This document shows positions 33,061 through 45,915 of a stretch of DNA of 64,000 nucleotides, one piece after another. The DNA is from Aphrocallistes beatrix. Taxonomy: Eukaryota; Porifera; Hexactinellida; Sceptrulophora; Aphrocallistidae. The stretch spans positions 4,549,925 to 4,613,924 of the forward strand of contig OY725488.1 of NCBI GenBank assembly GCA_963281255.1, read 5' to 3'. Under the pieces are notes generated by a model, which was not told the DNA's origin, made no database searches, and saw only the letters and a program-made list of their open reading frames with translations. Made by a program: the position numbers and the translations under genes. The stretch's first letter is position 1, and the number at the start of each line of letters is the position of its first letter.

Positions 33061-36000
33061 TGCTATATCATAAATCATGGAGATAGCCTTGCTGATTTTG
33101 GATTATCAGTTTGGTGCCCGGTCATTTTATGATCAGTTTAAAGCTGGAGCCGGTTAACTGGTTGACTTCCGTCAATCTCGGGTAACTGTTAAGAAAATCT
33201 TAGATCGGCTAGCTGATCTGCTTTATTTTCTAAATATTTACACTAATTTCATTGTTTTTCGACGGAGATTCATGAATATTACTTCTAAAAAATTGATAAT
33301 ACATTATAATTTCTATTTTTAATCATATAGTGTATTTCGAAACAACTGCAAATTATCAAATTAATCACTAGCAGGTTAAATCTTGGTCTAAAAATCCATA
33401 TTTCAACCAACTAATATTGACATCGTTTAACCGGTTAACTGCCCTAGATTAAACCAAATTACCGAGCCCTAAAATCGTTTAACCAACCCCTGCCCTGAGA
33501 TCCAGTTAAAAAGTCAATTCATATAATGCACCTTCAATCACAGCTGTTCAATTACTTCTAGATGTAAAATTGTGCCTTCTTGGTAACGAAAAACAGTGGC
33601 GTCATGCTCTATGGGCTTTGGAGGGCCCGGGGCTTCCCATGTATTTTTTTTGGCCCTCCCAGATATTTCTTGCTTGCCCACTTCCAGAAAGTTTAAACTT
33701 CTCTGGATATTTTCTGGCTCCCTCCCCTAGATTTTCTGATTTTCATTTGGGCTGACAACGACGCCCCTTGCACATTTTCCAACATTTGATAAATATCAAT
33801 CTTAGTTTACATGTATATCTCTAAAAAATAACTGCTCTAGAGAAGATAAATGACAATGAATAATTATAAGCAATTTACCTATTCTAATGGCGGAGAGGTT
33901 CAGTTTATCGATTTGCTTTTTAAAGTATCTTTATTTTCAATTATTGTTCAAAAATGAAAACATTGCATTAGATTTATTTTAGTGGTCTAAATTTCATGAA
34001 TTTTTCTTTAGATATAATGCGACAATATACATGCGATTGACGTAAGATTATTGTGCTCCAGATCTTAATCTAAATCGGGGATCAAGTAAAAGAATGATAG
34101 AATTTAGCTTGACGTGCAATCAATTGGAGGGTCTAGGAGCTTTCTCCCAGAAAAATATTTGCCTCTAACGAGCACCTTGAGGTAACTAGTTGCTTTTTTG
34201 GGTAGGAGTGCACATACTGTTCCAACTATTGATACGATCATTTTAATGGAAATATGAAATTATGGTCGAGAAATGTATAGTGGGATTTCCCATGACCCCC
34301 CCCTCATCTTTCCTTGATATTACGATATGATTTATATATATTACTACTACTTAATCATTTGGATGCTTCAAAAAGATTTCTGCCCTAGCAATATTATTTC
34401 AACATACACTACTTAAAAAGTTTCTGGCAACATTCCGACATACATCTCAGTACAACTTTGTTGCTTTAAACAATAATTTCCTTCGTGATTGATGGCCTCT
34501 TAGGAGTTGAGAGGGGCAATGTCAACTATACTTCAGTGAAACTTTGGAAATTATGCAGTCCAAATTCTTGATACTGAAGGAAGGAAGCGCGTCCTTTAAA
34601 ATAATGCCATTGTCGTTGTTTTCGATTACGAGAATTATCACGAGCAGCGAAACTAGTAGTTAGAGGAAACAAAGGGATTAAGTTCTTTGATTTAAGACCT
34701 GCATTGTACTATTATTAATAATTATCGCACGAATGGTCATAATTACTAGTATTGGAAAGAGCCTTAATGTTATTGCTATTATATAATTATTGTTCATTAT
34801 AACCAAAATATTCAAGGAAAAGTTAAATACGTGAACAGCAAGGACTTCATATATATTTAAAAAATTAACCATAGAATGAAAGCGAAAGTACTGAATCTCA
34901 GATTGTTATATAGTAACGAGCAACCTAGATTGTAGTTAGGAAAGTATAGCGAACTATTCCTATTGATATTTGAAGAAAATGAAATCGTATATTCAACGGA
35001 AAATGTGGAATTTATTCTTAAAATCAATAATAATGAGCTTTAACATCAATAATGAATCAACGTTTATTGTGACTCAACTCGGAAAAATATTTTTTTAAGA
35101 AATTTAAGAAAAATCTCAATTTCGGCGATTTTCTACTTTTGGCAAGGGCTATACCATCAATTTTAGTTTTAATATAGTCTATTTGAACGGATTCCCCGGT
35201 TTGAAAATCTTTTTTTCTATATGTATAGCTAGTTTTACATTCATTTTATTCGATTGTTATCAGTATCAAGCTGTGGTACAAATCTGAAGAAATTTGATAA
35301 AACATTTCCAATGTTCCTAAGGAGATCGTTGTTAGAAAAATTGGTAGCAAGACTCTAGAGAAATTAAAGAATGGAAAATATGAGCTCTCAATTCGTTAAA
35401 AATCATTGGGAGGCCATGGCCCCCGTAGATCTGATCCTGAGGACGTCGCAAGATTTTTCCCAAGGAGGATGAATCTTCAAAAATACTTTTTAATCGGAGC
35501 ACAACATCCAGTTTATTGACTGCGGACGCATCATTACCCAATTGGGATCCAGAAGATTTGCCCCAGGAACAGAGGTTTATCTTGGTGCTTTGCCTGCACT
35601 TATAGGTGCAAGTCTGGTATCGCCCGAGGAGCCAAGGTGCTTGCTGAGTGATTTAATTTTGGTGCCATCACCCCTGAATTACAAGATAAACCCCTGTTTG
35701 GGTGCCATATAACTTCTATCACCTTCAAAAAAGTGCCGGACTTTTGACTCCCGTGGCGATGTTTCTCTTCTGGGAGCATAGAGCCCCTTATTTTTTTTAT
35801 AATTGCTGTAACTGAAGACAAAATTGAAACTCTTTTGCTTTTGCCTCTATCCACTAACATAAAAGCACGGTCTTACTATAGTTCTCTATTTTATTTATCT
35901 CTAATGAAAAATTTCACTCTACCAGTTTGGGAGGTCCTCGGACCTCCAGAACTCCACCCTCTTCAAGCCAATGCGATCAACCATTCAGCATAAATCTATC

Positions 36001-36590
36001 AATTATATTAACTTGAGAAATATTATCTTGGTACTTGTAGTTTGAATCGTCTGCATTATAATTTGCATTTTAAAAGGTAACATTCAGGAAAATTGGACGA
36101 TTTTGAAACTTTCGTGATATTTGTTTTGGACAATGAACTATCTTTTTCTTCACATAACCTTCAAAATCCCAATTCGTAGGTTCCAATTTTTTTGCATAGA
36201 GCAATAAGCTGTAAGCAAAGGGATATTTTTCAAAATTTCCAGCCTCATTATTTCTCATGCATAGATCAAGACAATTTCATACTATCTTGTTTCTCTTAGG
36301 AAACGATGAAGAAATCTCTCACCCTTCTCCTCGGCTCCTCAAAATCGAGTTCCCATGCCGTTCTCGTGAGTTGGTTCTTAACGTTAAAGTAGCCGCCATA
36401 TTCGTGTTGTATGAACTTCAGAACAACATAACCTGGAAAAACGTATCACGATTCTGAGCAACTGAAGAAAGCTGACATAATCATTCATCGATTCCTTTCA
36501 AGAGAATCAAATTAGCATTAAACTCATGAGTTAAACGCCAGAAAGGAATTGGGTTTGCAATTTACAAGAAGATTTAAAACAATGTTTAAT
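33061..36590. other. No gene recognised; A+T-rich intron DNA
   Basis: This stretch of the WNK intron has no supported coding sequence. A GTTAACTGGTTGACTT / GTTTAACCGGTTAACTGCCC pair (about 33150 and 33425) and a CAGTGGCGTCATG...ACGACGCCCC segment (33593-33770) look like remnants of small hAT-like MITEs, but I could not fix their ends. Confidence 0.4.
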
Positions 36591-36599
36591 AGTAATCGA

Positions 36600-39112
36600 T
36601 GTATTTTATGATTAATTAATTATTCATTTAACATTGTTTATAATATTTACATTCAAATCCCTATATCTCTAGATTTTAAATTTGACTGTCATTAAAATAA
36701 AAAAAGTCAAATTGGTTTGAGATAGAGGGTTGAAAATTTCTTACGGAATCATAACAAGTTGACCACCATGTTGTTTTTTCAAAACAAATATAAAGGTCAC
36801 CGAGTGAGTAAATTATTCTCAATCACAGAAAATGAACAGTAAAAAGAAATGTAGACAATATAGTGCTGATTATATAAAATATGGTTTTGTTAAATCTCCA
36901 AGCAATGAACAACTCCCGATGTGCCTGCTTTGCGAACAAGTTTTTTCTAATGAAGGAATGGATCCATCAAGAATGATCGATCATTTGAAATCGCGTCACA
37001 GTGATAAGAAAGATAAAGATGTAGAATTTTTCATTAGCTTGAGAGACAATCGCAAAACGATTGGCAACATGTTCAGAAAAGTGGACTCACAAAACAATGA
37101 TGGCTTGATTGCATCGTATAACATTTCGCTACTAATTGCTAAAGCTGGAAAGTCACATACAATTGGTGAACAACTTATTCTGCCCGCAATCCAGGAAGCA
37201 CTTACCACTGTCATGCATACGGACGGGCGTAGTCTGATTAAGTCAATTCTATTGAGTGACGAGGCGAATACATAGTATGATGACTAATGACATCGAGAAA
37301 ACAATCTACGATATTCTTAAAACGACAGAATTTTCGCTCCAAATCGATGAATCCACAATACCAGGTAACGAAGCACTGGTCCTAGCATATGTCCGCTTTA
37401 TTCAGAAAGATAATTTGGTCGAAGAAATGTTGTTTGCTAGACCTCTTTTGACTGATTCAAAATGTGAATCCATTTTCAAAATTTTGTATAATTTCTTCAA
37501 AAAAAAGAAATCCCCTTTTGTAATATTATTGCGTGTGCCACAGATGGGGCTCCTGCTATGGTCGGCCGACATCGTGGATTTATTGCATACTTGAAAAATG
37601 CTGTTCCTAACATTTTCGCCGTACACTGCGTCGTTCATCGAGAACATTTAGTAGCAAAACACCTTAGTCATCGCCTACACAACTCTTTGCATATCGTCAT
37701 AACAGCTGTCAATAAAGTCTTCTGCACTCAAGGACAGAATATTTCGCCAACTCTGCCATACTAACGAAATGGAATTCGAACGTCTGCTTCTACACACCGA
37801 AGTGAGAAGGCTTTCAAAAGGAAAATGTCTCTGCCGATTTTACAGCTTATTTGACACAATTGTAGAAATCTTACAGGAAGACAATCTGGAGCTAATGCAG
37901 CTTGTTCTATCGACAAAATCTGATATTGCTTACATAGCTGACTTATATGAGAAGTTTGACACAATGAATCTGCAAATACAAAGCAACATGGTCACTCTAG
38001 TTAAATGCAAAACCATTGTTAGCTCCTTTATTGGGAAGCTAATGTTATTTAAACAAAACATTGGTCGACGGGATTATCAGTTTCCTCGTTTAGCAGAGCT
38101 CAATCTTACAAAGGATGACTTACTAGCTTACTGCGAACATCTCGAAGTCCTTAAAGAGGATATGATTAAGAGATTTACAGATTTGCTGGAACTTAAACCA
38201 CCTGATTGGATTATTGACCCATTTAGTGTGGACATTGATGAAGTTTCACTAAAATTGCAAGAAGAATTAAGCGATATGCATAACGACTAAAAAGATGGGT
38301 TATGAACGGTTTTGGTCGGAAATGTCAACACGAAGCAAGTTCCCAAATATGTGGAAGGTGGCGAAATTGCTGACTTGGGCGTTCCCTACATCATATCTCG
38401 TGGAGAGGGGTTTTAGCGCCGTTACCCAACTGTTAACAAAACAGAGAAACAGGCTGGATATTCCAAAGAGGTGATTTACGATTGCTTTTAACAGATAAAC
38501 GTGAAAAATTATTGAAGAGCATCACACACAAGTGCACCCCCTTCGCATTGATTTATAATTTATATTCTATAAACACACTTCTATAATTAAAATTAGTACA
38601 AAAATGACAAATTTTCGGTTAGGAGAAGGGGAGAGGGCGGTGTCGACAGTAAATCCTGATTAGGGGGCGGTGTGCTAAATTAGTTTGAGAAACACTGTCT
38701 TAGAACCTAGTGATTTTATTGATGATTTACCAAAAAAATGACTTTTTTCGGGGGTTTTGGTACTTTTCTTTTACATCACTATACAATTTTACATTTTTGT
38801 CATTTTTACTTTATTTTGGTCCGATGAAGTGGCAAATACGATCAACTATCTATGATTCTATTTTGGAAGCATTTGTTTCTATGGTATGTTCCAAACTCTA
38901 TTTGAAGTGGACGGTAGTCTATCTTTAGTATGTGCTTGGGAAAACGAAATCTCCCGACTTTGAGACGCTGTTTCTCAAAAACTAGACATGAGATTCAAAA
39001 ACTGTATGGAGTACTTAACTATTTAAAAGGAGATCCGTACCCACGCTTTATATCATAAAAAGCTCTCTTTATCATATACCAAATCAAGTGTTTTTTGCGG
39101 CGGTATCCTTAA
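36600..39112. mobile_element. TTAA element Y, copy 2, partial, split by a hAT
   Basis: Segments 36640-36810 and 38705-39112 match the interior and right end of Y copy 1 (for example ATCCCTATATCTC and TCTATGATTC.ATTTTGGAAGC). The right end reads GCGGCGGTATCC|TTAA. The left end was not found. A hAT element lies between the two parts. Confidence 0.65.
36832..38500 (+). pseudogene. BED-type hAT transposase (SCAND3/ZBED-like), frameshifted
   Basis: Blocks in several frames give a nearly complete protein. A BED zinc finger (MCLLCEQVFSNEGM...HLKSRHS) sits at residues 30-61 of the first block. Next come the LIAKAGKSHTIGEQLI segment, the RNase-H start FSLQIDESTIPGNEALVLAYVR with its Asp, and CATDGAPAMVGRHRGFIAYL (second Asp). 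Helical insertion sequence follows from 37769 to 38290. The hAT dimerisation end SYLVERGFSAVTQLLTKQRN is at about 38390-38460. Breaks occur near 37270, 37540, 37750 and 38290. The right terminus AGTTTGAGAAACACTG at 38682-38697 is the classic CAGTGTTTCTCAAACT hAT end in inverted form. The left end is not visible. Confidence 0.85.
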
Positions 39113-39447
39113 GAGTCGAAGTTACCTTAACAAGTAGATATTGTATAAAATTTTTATTTATCCTCTGTTGCTTAGATTTAAAAAGAATTATGTTTGTAGA
39201 TTATTACATACCCTAGTAAATTCCTTCTCTAGGTTTTACTCTTATATTTATACATTTGTTGAGTCGGGAATTGATGACTTTGCGGATGGGAAATATTTGC
39301 CCTGATCCAAGGAGGAGATTTCTGATATGAACTTATTAGACAATCGTAGTCGCGAAACTAGCCAGTAGTCTAGTCCAGTTAGTTCGATCTATCTGTATCG
39401 CATGACTTCTTTGTGAGTTCTAATTCATTTGTGCGAATAACTTACTT

Positions 39448-40866
39448 TTGCTCAGCACAACTAACGGAAGGTCCAATATCCTCATGGCAGCCCCTCTCTC
39501 AATTATTATCCCAACATTGGTTGAAAAACGAACAATTGAAGAGTACGAACCACTCGTTATAGCTGCAGTTAGTGCATATACCGTTACGGAGGAAGGGAAG
39601 CAAGCTATCATCAAGATGTTGCCCACGTATATTTCTGCGCAGCTACGCGGAACGGGCGTTCCCACTGGAAGCTTCCAAAAAGCCGACACTCGAAGGAGCT
39701 TTTACGCTTCTCAAGGTGAACCTGGATACTCTCCTCGACGTATATAGGAAGACTCGGCAATACTATGATATGAATTGGAATTGTGGAGATCAAGTCGATG
39801 ATTTATTCATTCGTATGTGGAGGACAGCGAAGCAATCTAAACACACAGCCAAATAGGCGTGTATCAATATGGTGTCTCAGTTACCAGAGAAGATAGATTG
39901 TCGGCAAGGTCCCGACTCAAATCCATGGGGCCATACCTCTCCGAAGAGGATGGCAGAGCATTCATGGTCAAAATAAGGACACTCTTGATATAAAAAGGTG
40001 TGCCTACAGATTGCGGATGGAGAGGGAGCGAACTCTTGAAGGTTAATCAACTAATGGAAACAATGAATCCCGATGAAGTCACTACTGAGAGAATTTCCCT
40101 TCGGTTACCTGCAACATCCACGGTGGAAGAAAGCGACGCAGAGGGGCCTGAACGTGACGGAATATATACGGCAAGATCTTGGGGACGGACAAGATATTTT
40201 AGATGCTACTTTGCAAGCAGGAAGAACACGGGTGGAAAAACTGTTCCCAAAGGACTTGTAATAAATACGGCGACCAAGGGCATGACCTTGGAGTTCGATG
40301 ATGCCGACCCGTGTGGGGAAGCATAGTAACAGAACAAATCAAGCGGCCTATTACACCAATCAGACTAGTGAAATCAAATCCAAGCTATTGGAGATGCAGA
40401 AGAGTCAGTCTCCTTGGAGATCGAAATCGCAGGACATATCACTACAGCAATACTTGATACTGGTACCTGCCCTTCCGTTATAGACATGAAGACATTAAAA
40501 CCATTAAGACTTTGAAGAAAAGGTGGTACGAAGGCACAACCAAGTATTTGGAATTTACAGAACTCCGGTAGACATAAAAGGCTATGTTAATGTCGAAATA
40601 CAAGTCGTAGGAGAGACTCCCAGGATAACGCGAATAGAGGTCCTGGACAGCGAAGAACCTACTTTATTACTGGAGCGGAAATTTCTAAATAAGTTTGGGC
40701 GAGTAACTCTTTATTTCCACCGGAATCGAATCGGACTAGGCACAACTTGGATCCCGATCACAACCACGGTGGTCGTTGGGGACCCTATATCTAGGGCAGA
40801 TACCGCTCTGAGAAGAGAGACCCCGATAGATCTAATTTCAGATTCTCTAGACCCTTTAAGATACTG
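39448..40866 (+). pseudogene. LTR-retroelement gag/protease remnant
   Basis: The clearest part is near 40440-40500, where TTAILDTGTCPSVID is a retropepsin-like DTG active site. In another frame TLLLERKFLNKFGRVTLYF (around 40655-40710) matches the ..LLGR.FL..FG.V.. end of the protease domain. Upstream frames (39448-39856) give a gag-like, charged protein without clear zinc knuckles. Shifts separate all blocks, and no reverse transcriptase or LTRs are visible. I would call it an old Gypsy-type fragment with modest confidence. Confidence 0.45.
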
Positions 40867-41198
40867 ACCGTGTGCAGGAGAATTAAAGAACAAAAATCGA
40901 TTTAGAGATGAAAGGGAAAGTAGATAATCTTCTCCTTGAATCGACCAATTTTAAATTGTGCAAATATAGCCTTTCCTTTGCAGCTTGCTAGTTCTTTAGT
41001 TCGGCTACTAAGTCTTGAAGTAAAAAATGATTTTAGCAATTAGACTTAAAAATTTAACCAATAAAAAAGGTAACAATGACGTCATAATTCCTTTAGACCT
41101 TTTTAATGTTTCAATGCAGGTTCTTTCCAAAGGCTTCTGAAACATTATTCCTTGTTTTCATAAATTTTTACCTCGTTTAAAGTCTATTATTTTTCTAG

Positions 41199-41365
41199 AA
41201 TAGAAGATGTACTCGTGATGAAACAGTTCGTTTTAAGCGTGAAGTCGAAATATTGAAAAAGCTTCAACACCCTAATATACTCAGATTTTATGATTTTTTT
41301 TCATTTACTAATCGTCGCGGATTTGTTCTTATTACTGAGTTAATGAATGCAGGAACCCTCAGAAC
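41199..41365 (+). CDS. WNK: WNK kinase, second recognisable exon
   Basis: A TTTTTCTAG acceptor (ends 41198) and a GTTAGT donor (starts 41366) bound 167 bp that continue the frame of the exon at 20597-21145 in phase 0. The peptide includes NRRCTRDETVRFKREVEIL, with the helix-C Glu, then LKKLQHPNILRFYDFF and GFVLITELMNAGTLRT, matching the WNK kinase N lobe and hinge in order and spacing. The exon ends in phase 2. The following exon (catalytic HRDLK loop) was not found in the remaining 22 kb, so the gene continues beyond the window or its exon is too short for me to see. Confidence 0.9.
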
Positions 41366-41542
41366 GTTAGTTTCAATTTAGTTTTTCTATTATTTTGCAT
41401 AGTGTTGATCAAATAGCACAGTTTGTTGTTTAATTCTTTTTTATAGTAAACATATTGCACAACAGAAATAAAAATTTTATTGTCTATGTACACTTCATTT
41501 GCATTAATAGTCAATATTCTTAAAAGAAATCATTACTATTAA

Positions 41543-43792
41543 GGTTGGCCCATAGCCTACTGTATATAAGGCCTCACAGTAACTTGCGGATTTGTGACTA
41601 GGGATGCGGTAGAAGATGGTTGAACAAATACATGAGCTGCCTTAAATTCATTAACAAAGCACAATACAGAATGTATAATGTACAGAATGTATTACCAGCA
41701 TATATAAATATGGTGTCAAAGTACCCATATCCGTTGTTAAAATTTTGGTTAGTCACCATATGGTAGTGCAATAGGTTATATTTGTGACAAATTTGGTGAT
41801 TTTCAGATGCCGTTTAGGGGCACTTCTAAGTGTTTTTATTGTAATTTTTGTAATTAAATTTTGGAATTTTTTCATGGAATGTTGCTACATTCCAGTGTTG
41901 CTATGGAAACGTGTTTTGGTCAGTTGGGGTTATATCTTGAAAACTGCGATAGCTAGACATTCAAATGTAATTCCATTTGATAGTTAAGCAATAATATAAT
42001 TTCGACGTCTAAATTCAATGGTTTACGAGATATTCGACAATTTGTCATATTGGTCACATTTTGTAATTTGTCGAATATCTCGTAAACCATTGAATTTAGA
42101 CGTCGAAATTATATTATCGCTTAATAGAAAGTAATATATTCGCTATCAAATGGAATTACATTTGAAAGTCTAGCTATTGCAGTTTCAAAGATATAATCCC
42201 AACTGACCAAAACACGTTTCCATAGCAACACTGGAATGTAGCAACATTCCATTAAAAATTCCAAATTTTTCGTATCAACCGATTCACATCTCTGTTCAAT
42301 GCTAAAAAAATTATAATAAAAACACTTAGAAGTGCCCCTAAAGCCCCTAAACGGCCTCTGAAAATCACCAAATTTGTCACAAATATAACCTATTGCGCAA
42401 CCATATGGTGACTAACCTAAATTTTAACAACGGATATGGGTACTTTGACACCATATTTATATATGCTGGTAATACATTCCTAAGCTCTATTGTGCTTTGT
42501 TTATTATTTAAGGCAGCTCATGTATCAGTTCAACCATCTTCTACCGCATCCTTAGTCCCAAATCCGAAAGTTACTGTGAGGCCTTATATACAGTAGGCTA
42601 TGGTTAGCCTTTCCTAAAATAGCTAACTAATGAATTTTTCAAACGATTCATTTAATTTTTTCAGTGCAGATTTGAATCGCATAGTTATCTGCAAAACTGC
42701 ATTAATAATCGAAATAATTCAACAGATAAAAATTTTTTCAAAAAAAATGGGTCAATTTACAAGAAAGAAATCGGGTACAATATGCTTACAATCCTTTAGA
42801 AACTTTTCAAATTCTTTCATAAATGGATGATCTATCTAATGAACAGACTTATTTTCGAAATTTTGAAAACTGTTAAAAATTCACACAAAAACACCAGGAA
42901 TTTTTTTTAGAAACTTTGACACAATTGCTTTCATGATTCTCTTTTTATTCGTAATATCAAAATTATGTTTGTTCATTATGTTCTACTCATCGAGATCTAT
43001 TAAAAACCGTTTTCGCTTCATGTTGAGTTTGCAAAAAGTTATCACATTTATAATTGCTTCAAAAAAGGCTCAGAAAATAGGATTAAGAAAATATTTATAT
43101 ACGTATATCCCACAGTTTCTAGCAGTTTTAGCTGCTTTGGAACATCAAATAACATGCAAATATCCTTATTCACTTATAGCAGTACTTAACTTCAAAATAT
43201 GGTATATCAGAAATTTCACCATCAAAAGTGTGATAAACTGGTCATTGATGACTGGTCGCCCAAAATAACCACATTCGATAGTACCCGCCGGAATTCCAGA
43301 TCAATAACTTCTTTGGACCATGTCAGATCACGATTTGAATTCTGAATTCGTGTCCTGCATTGAATTTCCAGGAATTTGATATATATATTAACCCTATTTG
43401 GAGAAATATTTGGTTGTCCGTGCCTAGCAACGGCCAGGAATTTGTTCACATTCCTGGCCGTTGCCAGGAACCCGCAGCCAAAGAATTCTCCAAATGTGTC
43501 CAATATATATATCAAATTGCTGGAAATTTAGTGCTGAGCACGAATTTAGCATTAAAATAATGATCTGACATGTTTCAAGGATGTTATGGATATGAGACAT
43601 TTCGCTTCAAAAATGTGTCCTTTTTTGGGTGACACCAGGTGGTACAAGTGGCTCTAAGTGGCGAAATATTAGCATTGAAATTCTAATAATCGAAATCACT
43701 GTTTAGAACCCCTTTAGGGAACGAAAAATGGTTAAAAAGGACTTTTGGAAAATTTCTGATAAAAAACAAAATGTCCATATAAAAGCCAACCT
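41543..43792. mobile_element. TTAA element Z, copy 2, split by a palindromic element
   Basis: The left end TTAA|GGTTGGCC starts at 41539. The interrupted end resumes at 42603 (GTTAGCCTTTCCTAAAATAG) and the right end is AAAAGCCAACCT at about 43781-43792. Without the insertion it is about 1.19 kb, like copy 1, with which it shares its whole length. The right-hand TTAA is mutated. Confidence 0.82.
41551..42602. mobile_element. P-like palindromic (fold-back) element
   Basis: The two halves are inverted copies of each other over almost the full 1.05 kb, with the turning point near 42055. Each half starts CATAGCCTACTGTATATAAG. The 8 bases beside each end (GTTGGCCC left, GTTAGCCT right) match 6 of 8, and both fit the Z target GTTGGCCT, so the duplication is 8 bp. 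The terminal motif CATAGCCTACT..A.ATAAGG is shared with the THAP-bearing element at 44168-46154, which points to one family. No coding sequence. Confidence 0.85.
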
Positions 43793-43807
43793 ACTAGCTC
43801 GATTCAA

Positions 43808-44035
43808 GTATATTTATATATATAAAAGCTCGCTTCGCTTGCTTACGTTGCGCGGCTGGCAAACAAAAAATGTTTACCAGATGCGTCCTGTGCGAGCAAA
43901 TACATACATTGATTAATTATAAGGGTAGATAACATCTCAGAATACTCGTACGTCTGTCTTACTGTTATAATCAGTATCACTCGAAAAGTCACGAAAACTT
44001 TCACTTTTTAAATTTTTGATGAGAGTTGCATCATA
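43808..44035 (+). repeat. R-family repeat, copy G1, partial
   Basis: GC head (AAGCTCGCTTCGCTTGCTTA) and the GATTAATTATAAGGGTAGAT block to about 44035, where a second copy begins. Diverged from the other copies. Confidence 0.75.
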
Positions 44036-44428
44036 TTTGTGGCGAGAGTTTTTCGCTTGTTTGCGCTGCGCGGCTGGCTTACACTGCGTCCGCCGGAGGC
44101 AACCTGCGGGCTCCTGGGGTGGCATTGATGAATAATAAGGGGATAACATCCCTAAATACGCTTGCCCATAACCTACTTAAGATAAGGCCTGATCACTGAG
44201 CAAATTTACTGTACCAGGGATAAAAGGAAGGGGATTTTACTATTCACCCATAATGTATATTTTTAGAATTATTATGATTACAATATTTGTTCTCAAATGT
44301 ATACCAACTAAATTCAACTTCTATTCCGCTTCTTAACTGATTTTCTTGCTGATTTTACTCCTAGTTTGTTCTTGTTTCGATTAATCTTGTTTGTTTTTAC
44401 TATTAGTATCGTAAATTTGGCATTGATT

Positions 44429-44565
44429 ATGCCAAACTCTTGTTCCGCACCTATGTGCCAGACTGGGTGCTATAATGACCACAGTGGTATATCTGTATTC
44501 AAGATGCCTCATTCGCCAGATATACAAGATAAGTTGATGCGTTTTCCAGCCGACCAGCTTCAAGC
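44429..44565 (+). pseudogene. THAP zinc-finger N terminus, truncated by 28S sequence
   Basis: From ATG at 44429 the frame reads MPNSCSAPMCQTGCYNDHSG and continues ISVFKMPHSPDIQDKLMRFP. This is the first half of a THAP domain: an N-terminal C-x4-C pair, then the (I/V)S.FK.P..P beta strand. The distal C-x2-H pair and the rest of the domain are missing because 28S rRNA sequence begins at about 44570. THAP domains are the DNA-binding heads of P transposases and related host proteins. The methionine chosen is the one that places the first Cys at position 5, as is usual; an upstream in-frame Met at 44366 only adds hydrophobic residues. Confidence 0.6.
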
Positions 44566-44569
44566 TGCG

Positions 44570-45803
44570 AGTGTCCACCCCGAGCCGTCAACTCCTCGCC
44601 CAACCGAGGCCCACCAACCCGTGAGGGCCGGCCAGCCCCAGTCGAGCAATCGGTCTCTTGCCCAGACGCTTCTTCCCGCAGCCCGACCTACTCAGCCCTT
44701 AGAGCCAATCCTTTTCCCGAAGTTACGGATCCATTTTGCCGACTTCCCTTACCTACATTGTTCTATCGGCCAGAGGCTTTGCACCTTGGAGACCTGTTGC
44801 GGTGATGGGTACGGCCAGACACGAGACTAACATGGTCCAGTACTAACTCAGCTTTTCAAGGGCTCTCGACAGCGCACTGGACGCGGCAATAAGTGCAGCG
44901 CTTTACCCGACCTCCAGCCCTCTCTCAAGGTAAACTGCTTCCAGGGCTGTGCACACGGTTGGTACGGTTAAGAAGAAAAGACAACTCTTCCCAGGGCTAT
45001 CGCAAGCGTCACCGAGTACTAGCATAAAGATATAGTATATACGTTACCGTGCCCCATGCGGCCCACCTCCGAGAAGGCAAGGCCACACGGCATCCAAGTG
45101 TCTGGTTCGGGAATATTAACACGATACCCTTTCGAGAGAAGGTGCCACTTATGGCTCGGTGAAGAACCAATCGGACATGCTCGCCCTTTTTGAGGGAGCG
45201 AGCACATCTGCACCCTTACTAACCAGGCTTTCGCCCATCTCTTAGGACCGACTCACCCACGTCCAAATGCTGTTCACGTGGAACCCTTCTCCACTTCGGC
45301 CTTCAAAGTAATACCTTCTCATTTGAATAATTGGTACTACCACCAAGATCTGCACCAGGGCCAGCTTCAGCTGAGCTCACGCTTCAGCCTGTACAGCTTG
45401 TAAAGAAACAGTATAGCCCTGCGCCCTCCTACACGCCGTGTCACCAGCACTGGTCGTATCTCCACACGGACGGCTGGGGATAGGTGCAACGCTTGAGCGC
45501 CATCCATTTTCATTCCAACTTCCATGGCCACCGTCCTGCTGTCTGTATCAACCAACACCGTTCCTGGGATCTCATGAGCGTTGACTTGGGCACCTTAACC
45601 CAGCGTTCGGTTCATCCCGCATCGCCAGTTCTGCTTACCAAAAATGGCCCACTAAGAGTATCTGTATTCGAACATAACTTGTAATTTCACACAAGTAAGC
45701 TGCACTTCTTACCCATTTAAAGTTTGAGAATAGGTTGAGGCCATTTCAACCCCAATACCTCTAATCATTCGCTTTACCTGATAAAACTACACACATAGCA
45801 CAG

Positions 45804-45839
<36 letters not shown>

Positions 45840-45915
45840 TGCTACTAGATGGTTCGATTAGTCTTTCGCTCCTATACCCAAATTGAACCTGGGAGAAAGA
45901 TCCTTAAACTTAGTT
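44570..45915 (-). pseudogene. 28S rRNA fragment (central domains), antisense
   Basis: About 1.34 kb is the reverse complement of animal 28S rRNA. Recognisable conserved stretches, read here on the plus strand, include AGCTATCCTGAGGGAAACTT at 45812, GGTTCGATTAGTCTTTCGCT at 45850, GGGATCTCATGAGCGTTGAC near 45567, CCACGTCCAAATGCTGTTCA near 45257 and CCCGAAGTTACGGATCCATT near 44715. The order is collinear with 28S from about the end of domain II to about domain IV. Substitutions and small indels (for example an added TATTAC-type change near 45310) show it is diverged and not a working rDNA repeat. It starts abruptly in the THAP frame and ends before the right TIR. Confidence 0.92.

Noticed and set aside
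35332..35860. Two minus-strand frames of 69 and 86 codons
   Set aside because: No motif, no splice context, composition like random A+T-rich DNA.
44366..44830. 155-codon frame with a hydrophobic start resembling a secreted protein
   Set aside because: Its first 21 residues are upstream of the THAP methionine and its last 85 or so residues are translated antisense 28S rRNA.
45019..45684. Several short open frames
   Set aside because: They lie wholly inside the 28S rRNA fragment and are translations of ribosomal RNA sequence.
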